The notes below the pieces were generated by a model. That model made no database searches and was not told the origin of the DNA. It was given only the letters and a program-made list of their open reading frames with translations. 64,000 bases of DNA from Thamnaconus septentrionalis. Taxonomy: Eukaryota; Chordata; Actinopteri; Tetraodontiformes; Monacanthidae. Both the position numbers and the translations under genes were made by a program. Location of the stretch: NCBI GenBank assembly GCA_009823395.1, contig CM020518.1, forward strand, positions 10,840,501-10,904,500. Direction: 5' to 3'. Positions 36,621 to 47,790 of the stretch are shown one piece after another. The stretch's first letter is position 1, and each line of letters begins with the position of its first letter.

Positions 36621-37600
36621 CGTAATGCTGTACAGGTGACACTGTTGCATGGTTTAGCACAGGTGTCAAACACTGTTGTCCCTTCTTGCCACTTGCACAT
36701 TCTCAGGGTTTGATTCGAGTTCCATTCATCCGTATTTTATCGAGCTACCTGCATCTGTAGCAAAACTGATGCGTTTCTAATGAGATAAATTCGATGGCTA
36801 CCAACTGCTGCGCTAATGTATAAAAGAAATACACAACTTGTTGAGGGGGCTGCAAACAATTGCCTGAAAGGCGATGAAACCCTGTAGCTTTCACACACGG
36901 GGCCAAGTATTTAGTTGTAATCATCTTCAAACCCATCTGGAGAGCCAACATAATGGCAGTTTGTATATATATCGTACATATATGTACTATATACAGACTA
37001 TACATACATAATGCCATAATTGGCGCTCCAGACCCCCAGCATTGTTCTTCTTCTTCCTCCTCAGTTTGTCCGTCTTAGAACGTCCAATGTAGCCATCGAC
37101 ATCGATGTATATGAACTGTGCACATTAATATGTTTGGACGCTCTGTTGAACAAATTGCACCTGTGTGCCTTGGGAAGCAAACAGATTGTTTGTTTTATGG
37201 GAGCGACTGGTCGATCAATCCAAAATGACGTGCCTGCGCTTCATCCCTAGTTGGTTTCCAACCCCCAAACATAATGAAACCTGTCACTGATGACATTTTA
37301 ACTGTCGCTGCGTCGGCCATTACGGCGCAAGCATTTATTGTCTGGAAGAAAGCGTGAGTCAGAGTGGAAGGTGTGCAGGGCGCCAAAGGGGCGACGTCCC
37401 TGTGATCTAGCTCTTCAAATTGTGGTTCAAAAGACAGCAAATGAATGTGTGCCTTTGATGAGGCGAGAGGAGCGGCATTTGGTCTTGACTTTGTGGCGTC
37501 TGTGGAGCGCCTTCAGAGGTGAACACGCACTGGGCTCAGATGTTGGTGTTCCGGGAAGATGAATCACCACCAATTTGTGACAAAAATTTGAGTTTCCATG

Positions 37601-37991
37601 AAAGTCCAGTGTGTAATATTTGGCTAGATTTCTGATTTTTATATTGGTAAAAGTTTCATATACTGCCCGCAAATACATTAATAGAAGTATATAATTGCAG
37701 TACAATAAAAGTAATTTGGTTTTCGCATCCTTAATGGTTCTTATTCATATATATATAAGAATATACGTGGATCAAGGGTTTGGCTCCTAGCTAGCCGCAA
37801 TCTTGAACAGGAGTATTTTTAAGGAAGCCGGGTATGGACAACCCAACCCTCACGTCTTCAAATAAACGTTATCCAGGTTCGGGTGCGCTTAGAAGGGGAG
37901 GGCAGAGTGAAAGATGCTGTAATCTGAAATGTAACCCCTTGATGTCGCTGTTTCTTCTTCAAAAACTGCAAATCTTACACTTACCCTTTAA
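37601..37991. mobile_element. Non-autonomous DNA transposon (MITE-like), copy 2
   Basis: This is a diverged copy, in the same orientation, of the element at 10815-11197. Its terminal inverted repeats are clearer: AAAGTCCAGTGTGTAATATT at 37601 on the left, and AAATCTTACACTTACCCTTT at 37970 on the right, which reads AAAGGGTAAGTGTAAGATTT on the other strand. It differs from copy 1 by a unique central insertion around 37740-37810 with a TATATATA run. No coding capacity is seen. I could not identify a convincing target-site duplication. Confidence 0.7.
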
Positions 37992-40900
37992 ATGTCAAGG
38001 GAACGTTTGAAAGATCACTTAAAAAAACTGCAGCTCCGTAAAGTGGAGTTAGTCGTAAGCAAAACAACCAAAAGAGGAAACAGGAACGCTGTGTATTGCA
38101 ATAATAGCGGAAACAACGCAAGTCACATGCTGTGAATGTTCTATACTGCAGTGGTTTTTCAGAAAAGCTGTTTGCATAAAACATTTTGCCCGAAGCACTT
38201 TTGTTTTTCAAATCAAAGTAAGCCTTGTTGAATTTGGCTGTTTGTATAAAATTTTCTATTGCTGTGGTCTTAAAGGCTTTATGGAAACTCAACCTTAAAC
38301 TAATAACTTGTCAGAAAGTGGTTCCCTCCAGTAGGAGCATTATTTTTTCCCCCCTTCTGCGACATGTTTTATTTCCTTCGCTCTCAAATTCTCGAGTATC
38401 ACGTAAATATTCTGTTTATGTAGATAAGTGGCTATCTGTTCCTTCCCTGTAGACAACTGGAGTCCAGGGGGGGTAAAAAGGAAAGGCCAGTAAATAACAA
38501 AAATATGGCCCCTTCAAAAAAAAAAAAAAAAAAAAGTAAAGATGGAAGAAGAAAAGTACAGCAAGAGGAAACAGAAACGTACCTAAGTAGTAATAGTAGC
38601 AAACCTTAAATGATCGCTCAGAAACCAGACGGGGACGTCTGGTTGGGTTCACACAGCGGTGAACGCCAGTCTGGTGTGAGGGGAATTAAGACTTCTGGGA
38701 GGTTTCCTATTTTCTTTTTTCCCCTGGGGAATGAACATTGTTCAGCTAAAGACAGATTGTCGGGGTCACCAACAGCTCACCAACGGTTCATCTTCAGATC
38801 AGGATTGTGATTCGCTTCTCGCGAATCAGTTGTGGAACGTCCAAAGGATTTCCCTGTTTGCTGAGGGAGCTAACAGGAAGTCAGCGACTAATTAGGGCAA
38901 AAATACTGAGCCCAGACTAACGATTCTAGATATACTGATTTTAATGGGGCAAAAAAAAAGTCTATTTTTCCTTGATGACTTGAATAATAAATAGTCCTAA
39001 TAATAATGATGCATATAAATAATTCGCATAAATTTTGCTGGAAAATAATCAAAAATAGAATAATAGGATAGCTTTGAATTTGTAGTAAATGAAATGAAAT
39101 GCACTTCCCTAAAAGACAAAACTACTTTGGCTTCATGTTTGCTTGATATTGACAAAGAAAGATTGGCACTTTGTGAATTATGAATATCGGAATGTGTCAA
39201 TAAAAATACAACTCCAGTATTTATTTGATTTTGTCAAGCAGCTGAATTTTCCACGCGCGGCACTCAAACATGACTGATACGGCAGAGTTCCCGCAGTGCA
39301 AAACAATAAGTCAGTCGGTCCAGCCGATGAAGCTCTGAAGAGGGAAAAATAAACAGGAGATATTACACATTTGCATCTCATTTATTTGTTTATGTTATCG
39401 CTGCTCATTCAACTGCTGCCCTGTCGTACTCGTGCTCCTCCCGGTCCGGCTGCATCATTATTCCCTCCTTGTATCTCTGTTCAGCACGCCGACGCACTCA
39501 GCATACCGATTACTGCCCACAATGCACTTGTTTCTACGGACTACAGCAAAGCACCGAGGCAGGAGCACAACATGCCAGACATTCATTAAACTGTGGCGGC
39601 GTCACCATTACACAGATGGGTTTTTTTTTTACTTCCAGCCTCAGTGGTCGTTTTCATGTTCGCTCCATTATTTTGCCGCCGAGAAGACCTCCACTTCCAC
39701 TTTTCCGAAACCCGCTTTATCGGCGCGGTCTATCAGCTGGCTTCATAAAGATAACAGCACGCCGTTGACTGCAGCCGGCCTCACTCCACGCACACCCGCA
39801 GGGTCATTTGCATTTGAGACCGGCTCCGACTTCAGCGGGACCCCGTGCGAAGAGCAGGGGTCACTTTTCCACTGTGCCGTGAATGTCAAACAAAACTGTA
39901 AGACGGTTTGTTGATACCGAAGTTTTATTGTTGTTTTTCTTTTTCTTTTTCCAGAGGGAGGGGTGGGAGCCTTTGCTCACTGTGGCGCTGTGTCATCACA
40001 TTTAATGCCAAAGTGAAAGTCATTGTCTCTTTACTGGGAGAGCACTTTGAATTATTCAGCAGCAACGTTGATGATAAGAGGTCGTAAAAAAAACTGCGCA
40101 TCACGGATGTGGAGCGGCAGAACAGTCGCAGGAAGACATTCGTTGTTTGTGCACTCCCGTGCACGAGGCTTAAAGTACCTTTAAGTGTTTCAAGTGCTCA
40201 GTTAGGACGTATTTCTATGTAAAACCGCCACTATCTTTGTCCTTATTTCATACATCCGTCTGGTGAAGAAGCCCAGACAAGGAGTTTTCAAGCGGGGGCG
40301 CGAGGAAGTTTCAGTCACGTTCCAATGGACCAATCAGATCTTAAGCGCCGCGGCAACATTTAGCAGCGTGTCACCATCATGAGGCGAGCCGCAAAGCACA
40401 AGACCGAAGTGTAAAATGTTGCAGGAAGCTCATTGGTTATGGGAGACTGACTGAAAAGTCTGTCTGGATGTAGTCGGATGGGAAGGACTTCTGATTTAAA
40501 ATGTGAGAAATGCAGCTGCGCTATTGGATCCCTTTATGGTTTTAGTCCGCACTTGTCTCTGCTGCACGGATTCAAGAAGCACCGTACACACCCTGCTTGC
40601 AAATCATTTGGCTGCCACAACCAAAGAGCGAAAAATTGCACCCCGGATTCAATCGCGGATGTTTCATTTTGGCTTTTCCTCATCTTTCATTCTTTTTTTT
40701 TTTCCCCCAAAAGGTTCATAAATCCATGTATGGCGGGGCTGTATTAAATAGGATGCAGATTTATATATGCCGATATTAATGGAAAAGAAATTAGAAATGA
40801 CTGAGCGTGTGCTGTGCGGAAAGTTCAAGCAGGTGTCGAGACAGAATGAGATTTTTCAGCAGGTTGTTGGAGTTTTGTTTTTAATCAAGCAATTCAGAGA

Positions 40901-42779
40901 AGATGGCAAACTTGATGCCCTTGGCCTTTAACCAATCGGATGGCCTCATATTAAAACAAGACCAACAAATTTTGAATTGTTCTCTTTGAAGACGGCAGAA
41001 GTCTCTGATGCGGCATGTATCCACCCTGGTACGCCTCAGAGTTCCCAGCTCTCCACAGTCGCGCAATCTTGTTTAATGGCTTCTTTGTGTTCATGAATGT
41101 AACAAGAAGGCGACATTAATTGAATTGCACCACACAATCGCGCCTCGCCTTTGTGCATGAAAGCAACCCATTTTCGACATTTTCGCATCAGGGTCGCCTT
41201 CAAGACGGCGATTCATCAAGCAAGCAAGCAGAGCCGCAGTCAGGAAGAGATAGTGGCCAGTTCCCTTCGCTTTAAAGTCAAGCCTTTACATTGTAATAGT
41301 AAAATTTAGTTCATTTTTAATTACTAGTGTCAGTCATCCATTGCCACAACTTGCTAAATTGGTCTTAAAAAGGTCAATGATATTCTTGCTATGAGTCGCC
41401 TTTCGATTGTACAACGTTTTGCATGAGAGTTTCGACCTGAAGATACAGTAGCAGTTATACAACCTGTCCTGCTTTGCAGCGTGTCCTGATCCTAAACACC
41501 AGTACAGACCAGTCCACCATCCTGGTATCACCACACTCTAACTCTCTAATCTTAAATGCAGGCCTGTAGCAATTTTAATACCCAATGGATTCAACTGGAG
41601 GGGCAGTGAAGTTTCAACAAATACTTGATTTTAAAAGTACTAAATATTAGCCGGAGAAGGAAAAAAATGAATACGTGTTTGAATTTAACATCGTTGTTGG
41701 CACTAAAACACCTCAACGTGTCATTAATGTGTTCATGCTGAGGCTAATTAGTGTTTCCTGACAGAAAGGCCGGCTCTGTAGGAAGTCGTTTGGACAAATT
41801 GGCAAAAATACATCCAGTTTCCAGTTGTCACGGTGTGATGGTTTTGTTTCATACATCTTGCATGCGTGCTTTCAGCAAGATGGAGGAACTAGCGTGAAAA
41901 AAAGAGGGATTACAGAAGAGCATTAGCACCTCGGGCCATTATGTGACTTAGGCTGAACCAGGTGAGATCTCACTCCTTTATGAAAGGTCAGTTTCTTTTT
42001 ATAATTCTTGCCATTTTCAGGTTTCACTTTTTTCACGTTTCGATTTTTCATCTCCTCTTAGACAAATCCCTGCAACCATTAATAAGAGCATTCATCTAAA
42101 TAGGAGTATGAGAGGACGTTGGCAACAGCAGATCTATTTATATGACCTTTTCTGAAAAATAAGTCATGAGTCATGAAAGACTGAAGCATATTTCTTTTTC
42201 TGCCTCTTGTCTGGTTTTTATCACGTAACAACTCAAAGGGTGAAAAAAGAAGGAAACTGTAGATAATAATTTTTTTTTGTCTTTAAATAATAATGTTTGG
42301 TATATTAAAGGCAGGTAGGAAGTGCAGGAGTAGTGAAGGCGTAATTATTAGCATAACAAGCAGCAGGGGGTTCCTCTGGCTTTAAACTGTCTTTCAAACT
42401 TGAAGGCAGCGCAATTTACATATTTCTTGATACAAATAATTGATGTCTTGACCTTCTGACTGACGCGAGGCTGCGGGGTGAGCGTGGGGAGGAGGCGGGG
42501 GCAAGGATCACGTTTAGCGCCTCGTCTCTTTCCCGTCGCTTCTCCAGCTTCACGCCGATGACCAATCTGCCAGGCCGATCTATTGAAAAACGCTTAGCGG
42601 AGATTGAATTATTGGAGGTTAAAGGCCCCTGACACACCGAATGGGCAACAAATGAAACGAGGAAACGCACAAAATGTTTTGTGTTGTGGTCTTCTAGTGT
42701 CAGTTTGGGGTTTTTTTCTCTGAAATGCTTCATGACACACCAAGAAGAAGGAAAAAAAAAAATCTATATGCCTACATCT

Positions 42780-43300
42780 GCCAAATGCTCAGCGGCCAAC
42801 GTTCCCTCGTGTGCCGTCGCGCTGCATTATGCAGGTAGTTTCACTTCTGGCGATGAATAATGCGTGAAAATATCACTGGCCGGGTCACGATGTCGGCAAA
42901 CCAGCTCTCGGGGAGGTCCTCAACTCTCGGCGGCGCGCGAGGGCTGCATTTGTCTTTGTGGGAGCTGCAGCTGCAATAATCTCCCAGCGCCAGCTTATTA
43001 ATGGCAACAGCGCGCAAACGCGGGAGCAGAGGCTAATAACAAAGCAGACCCCGCGAGAGCCACTAATGGAAGGGGAGGTTTTATTGGAAAGGCGCAAAAC
43101 ACTTGATGCGCGGCGGGCGAGAACCTGGCGGAACCTCTGCGTCTCTCGGCGGGCAGGTTTATTTACTTGTCGCTTTTGAAAAGCAAAGTTGGACGCCGTT
43201 TTCCGCCTGCCGGGCCAACGCGCTTTTGTGCCAGCGCGAACGCTGCACTCGCAATAATGAACCAACATCTCGTTAGGCGGGGAGCGACTGAGCATGCATG
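42780..43300. promoter_or_regulatory. Candidate conserved non-coding element, GC-rich
   Basis: A GC-rich island in otherwise AT-rich flanks contains TGCATTATGCAGGTAG, GATGAATAATGCGTG, GCTGCAGCTGCAATAATC and CAGCTTATTAATGGC. The minus-strand 146-codon frame across it has no recognisable domain. Confidence 0.25.
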
Positions 43301-43807
43301 AGACTCTCGGAACGTCACCGGCCAAGCGCGGCTCTGGGAATTTTTCTTCTGGCCGGCGTTTTTTTTTTTGTTTGTTTTTTTCTTGTTGTACCCAAGGAGA
43401 CGGTGCATCTGCTTCTTTTTGTGATCATTAAATATTTCACAAGCGTCGTCATGGTCACTTCTTGTGCAGTCGACGCTACATTTGCATGCCTGTTTTTGGC
43501 CTTGTTCCGTGACGAAGGCAAGTATTCCAGAATCAGAATAAGTAGTCTGCTGTTGTCTCTGTTTGCATTAAGATGTGTACATATGGTGTATCACAGCAAT
43601 CTGACTGTCAAGCTTTATCTGCATATTTTTACTGCTTCAATCTGTCTCCCTTGCAGCAGAAGTGAGTACAAAATAAATGAGAATAAATCCGACTTAATCC
43701 CTTATCTTGGTTTCTGTGCGCTACCTTGTTTGCTCTCTCCCTGTTTCAATCTCTCATCTCTCACCGGTACAGTCTCTGAATTTGGGTTCTAAATGTTCAT
43801 TATAAAA

Positions 43808-43852
43808 GGTAGCTGGTAGCTGGAAAATGTTAGCTGTAGCTGGAAAATATTA
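43808..43852. repeat. Short direct repeats of TAGCTG(G)AAAAT
   Basis: GTAGCTGGAAAATGTTAGCT is followed by GTAGCTGGAAAATATTA, preceded by another GGTAGCTG. It is a local tandem duplication of about 20 bp next to the repeat fragment at 43878. Confidence 0.8.
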
Positions 43853-43877
43853 ATAAGAGACCATGTTTACCGCATAA

Positions 43878-44130
43878 TTAAAAGTCCCAAATTATACCCA
43901 CTTTCAGATCTTTATTTTTCATCTCCGGGTCTCCTGCTGAGTCGCCTCACGCAAATTAATTAGACCGAGAACTCCACACGTCTGCAGAAAACAACATGTT
44001 CAGCCTTCCGTTCACAGCCCCAAGCACAAACCACTGGCCTTTGTGACATCACAAGGGGCCAATTTCCAAAACGGTGGATTTTGGTGTGCACTTTTTGAAG
44101 CAGAAGATTCTTTTTCCTAAAAGGCAGAAC
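43878..44130. mobile_element. Possible degenerate teleost dispersed repeat
   Basis: The start (AAAAGTCCCAAATTATACCC, then ACTTTCAG) and an internal TTTGTGACATCACAAGGGGC resemble a high-copy percomorph repeat as I recall it (GGTCCCATATTATG... and TTTGTGACATCACAA...). No second good copy exists in the window. A weaker look-alike of the first motif is at 3975-4010. The call rests on recall only. Confidence 0.3.
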
Positions 44131-46638
44131 TGCCTCGTCCTAACTTGGTGAATCTGGTGGAGTTCCTGTAGATTAGTTGAGAGATCACGTCTTTCTGGCT
44201 CTGACAGCTGCACAGAGATGTTGTTGGATCAGATGCACATTTTAGAAACTAGGGCTTCCCTCTGTTGCATTATGGCCTCAAATAATTCTCCTCGTCAGTC
44301 GATGGCTTTAAAGGATTTGGATATTGGTGCGCATCCAGACTTACACAAGCCCTCAAAAAGAAGTTTTCATGTCCACTCTGTTTTGGTTTTGGACCAAGAT
44401 CCTTTTCCTACCTTAGCTCCCTCTTCGTACTTAGTCTTTGTTCCCAAACCAGCCATGAAGCATCTTTTCTTGCACCGAGTGTCTCAGTCATCCGCGGGAG
44501 CCTCCATCCAGGCGAGCGACCATTTAGGCATTGTGCAATTCCGCCCAGCGTCGTAAAAGCCTTTCATCACCACACACCATGGTGTCTGCTTCTGCGGCTA
44601 CTTTTTCTCTTGGGCAGGAGGTGAGAGTGATCCAAAGATAAGCCGTTTCCTCCCTCCTCCCCTCCCTATTTATGATCTGCCGTTTCATCTCCTCCTTGCT
44701 ATCGCAAACACTTTGGTCCCAGCCGTGACATTCGAAATTAGAAATGGATGCACTCCCTCGGGGGGTCATCTGCTCCAGAATTTCCTTTTTTTTCTCCCCT
44801 CCTCCCAAACTGTGATAGCGATCAACAACTCTGATATCGCCAGTGGAGGTGGATTTTTCACATAACTGGTGCCTGATCACCCAGTGGATGTTTTTCCGAA
44901 CGCAGCAGCCAAATTAAGCCCAACTCTTCCAACGTTTCTTCACGTTTCTCTCCAGCACAAATGAAGATTTATAGGTTGGAAGCAGCTTCCTTTGTTTACG
45001 CCCGCAGTCCACCGCGCTCTGGCCAGCCATTGTGTTGCCCTGCGCTGGTTGGACAACGGCCACCGTGAGCATACACACACAAAAAGTGCGACCGTTAGTC
45101 AGAGATCTGAGAGAGTTCCGAGTGAGAATGCTGAGAGGAGAGACAACCTAAGCCTAGCCAAAAAGACCTTGTTGTTGGAGAACACGCAAGACATTTGCCC
45201 CAAGTCCTGATTCTTTTTTCTGAGCTGTGCGGACAAAGCTTAAAAGACACTGTTCACTTGTTGTTTCACTCTACGAGGACCAAGTCCATCAATAGTTGCC
45301 AGACTTTTCTTGTACCTGTTCCTTTTTTTTCTATATACTGACAAGCATGTTTATTTAAAGAAACACAGACGAAGACACTGGTTGGTGGCCTCAAATGTCC
45401 CAAGTCCCTTCAAACAATGCACACTGATTAAAGCCAAACCTCCAGTTGCAGAATTTGAAACACTGTAAAACCTTTGAGAAATTCTGGGACAAGCTATGTG
45501 GTACCGAGCAGTTTTACATCATTACAATCAATGAAAAAATCATCTCAAGTCCTCTTCTCGCTAATGAAAAATTAAGCTCAAAAAGATCTTTGCGCTATTT
45601 TATTCTGATTTGAAACCACCAAACTTTTCAAGAAATGCAAAAGCTTTCCCATCTTGGGATCATGTCTTTATGCGTCATGCATTAAAATATATAAGAAAGC
45701 AAGACAACAGCATGGTTAGCCCTCTGTTTGCAGCCTTGTGTAAAAACAAAATAGTTTCCTGTTAAAGCTGATGTTGGACCTTTTGCATGGATCTTCCGGG
45801 ACCATGACAAGGTGGCCTTAGGCTGGAACAAACACCAGGCTGCAGGTGTTGCCACTAACCTGGGAGAAGTAGCGGTGCCATCAAAAAAGATGCCTGCATT
45901 CAAAAAGTAGTGCCATCAAAAGAAGCTCGGGACAAAGTTTTCCTCTTCCCTTGGAGTTCACGGACAGGCTGTGTCACTGCTGCGTGTACACTTGCCTCAC
46001 ATTCGACCTTCAGAAGCAAAGCAAACCAGGAGTATTCTAGCGAAGAGCACCGCTGGAAAATAGCACAGGCCAGACAGCCGCTCTTCCATCTCCCCAGAGG
46101 CTCCGGTCCCCCGTGGCATTTGACACTGTCTGTTCGACTAATTGATGGTGGTGGCAGGTAGAAGGTGCCGCCCAGGCCTTTCGGGAGCAGCGAGTGCAAA
46201 ACTGAGCCTGACAGAGGCTGCCAGAGGTAGCCTGGAACCCGCTTATTACTGGTGACATCTCACAAATATGGAGCGTTGGCTAATAACTTAGAAGGACCCC
46301 ATGAGAGCCTTTGATGGTCGGATGGTTTCCACTAACGGGCTCTCATTGAAATAACACACAGGTGGATTTCTTTTCTTGCTTGTTTTTTGCTGAAGGGATA
46401 CAGAGGAGGTGCTCGGCACGTCGCCCTTGCCTTTCCTGTTCGACCACATGTTTTAATGGGCTAGTGTCCGCGAAACCAACGTGAAGGAACCACATTTTCC
46501 TTTAATCAGGTCAAAAAAATCTGATGGGATTCCCATCTCCAGGATGTTATAAAGACTCCCAGTGTAAAAAGAAAAACACTGTTTTTCCTTGTCCACCTTA
46601 TGCAATGATTTACGTTTGTTAATCACTCTTGAGAGACG

Positions 46639-46668
46639 TACTGGAGACGGTAAAATCCGTCTCCAGTA
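46639..46668. repeat. Perfect hairpin, 12-bp stem with a 6-base loop
   Basis: TACTGGAGACGG (46639-46650), loop TAAAAT, then the exact reverse complement CCGTCTCCAGTA (46657-46668). One G-T and one C-G pair could extend it to 14. The stem is too short for a typical microRNA precursor. It lies 1.1 kb from the palindrome at 47760. Confidence 0.93.
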
Positions 46669-47737
46669 TGCAGTGCAATCTAAAAAAGGTTTTTTCTTCA
46701 TTTACATTTTGGAGAGACTTTTGTTCACAGCCAAAATGTGATGATCAACATTCTAAATACAATGAGAGATGGAGGAAAACGGATCTTGAAACAGATTCTA
46801 TCTGCTGCTGCTGCATAAATGTCATTTCCTCCATCTGTCTCCTTCTCGTCCCTCTGATAATCCTTTAAACAAACCCGTGTCACTGTAATTGCCAATTTGC
46901 CAACCGGCTTCAGAATTAATAAAAAAAAAGCACTCGACCTTTCGCCGCCATCTTTTGGTTCTACCAAAGGCAGACGCCAGCAGCTGGAAACTGATTTTCC
47001 TTGCAGCGTGATGCTGACAGGGTCAGATTTTCCGATACCCTGCGTGAACCTTCTCCCGCAACACTTGCTCCTTCATGTTTGATGGAGCCTGTGGCCGGCG
47101 CCGTTTGATTAGCAACGCCTTCCTAAAGCTTCCTGGTGGAAGAATTTTTTGCACATCTGAGCAGGGAAAGAAAGAAAAAATTGACCAGAGGACTCAGATG
47201 GGATTATATATTCCAACTGGACTGGGGGAGCGCCTCAGGATCCGCTGGAAAAAATGAAGAAAGAAAAAAAAAAAAAACTCTGCTCGGAGAAAATGTTGGA
47301 CTTCAGCTCAGACATGAGTTGGTTAGGAAACGAAAATATGCATGACGCTGAAATGCAGGGTACAAATTAGTTGACATTCACCGAAGTCTGTTATGAAAAT
47401 GGTATAAATGGTTATTCATCTATTTCAATGCTAAGTGCTATTGAGCGTAAATGGTTTAGTGTTTCTTCTCTCAGAGTGATGGAACTGAAAAGGGACATGC
47501 TGAGGGTGAACACGGATCGGAGCGTGTGGATGTGTGGCAATGGAGGCAGTGGCATAATCACAAAATTAGTGAAAGCTTTTCAAGTCTATGATGCACTTTG
47601 GCCTCGCAGCTTTTCCTTTTTCAAACTTTGTCTCGCTGGCGTTTGAAATAATAAGAACTTAAACTTTTATTTTAATTTCAAAGCTTTAAAGGCTAATTGT
47701 TGCATGTGACGCACATCCTGTTTGGTGGAGTTTGTTC

Positions 47738-47758
47738 TGTGTGTGTGTGTGTGTGTGT
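47738..47758. repeat. (TG)n run abutting a 31-bp palindrome
   Basis: About ten TG units end one base before the left arm of the inverted repeat at 47760-47790. Confidence 0.9.
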
Positions 47759-47759
47759 C

Positions 47760-47790
47760 TGTAGTGATTCAAGGCCCTTGAATCACTACA
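47760..47790. repeat. Perfect inverted repeat, 15-bp arms with a 1-base spacer
   Basis: The left arm TGTAGTGATTCAAGG (47760-47774) is followed by a single C (47775) and its exact reverse complement CCTTGAATCACTACA (47776-47790). The bases just outside do not pair. It directly adjoins a TG microsatellite. Function is unknown; possible origins are a template-switch (snap-back) event or the remnant of transposon termini. Confidence 0.95.

Noticed and set aside
46639..46668. Hairpin considered as a microRNA precursor
   Set aside because: A stem of 12-14 bp with no longer flanking pairing is too short for a microRNA precursor.
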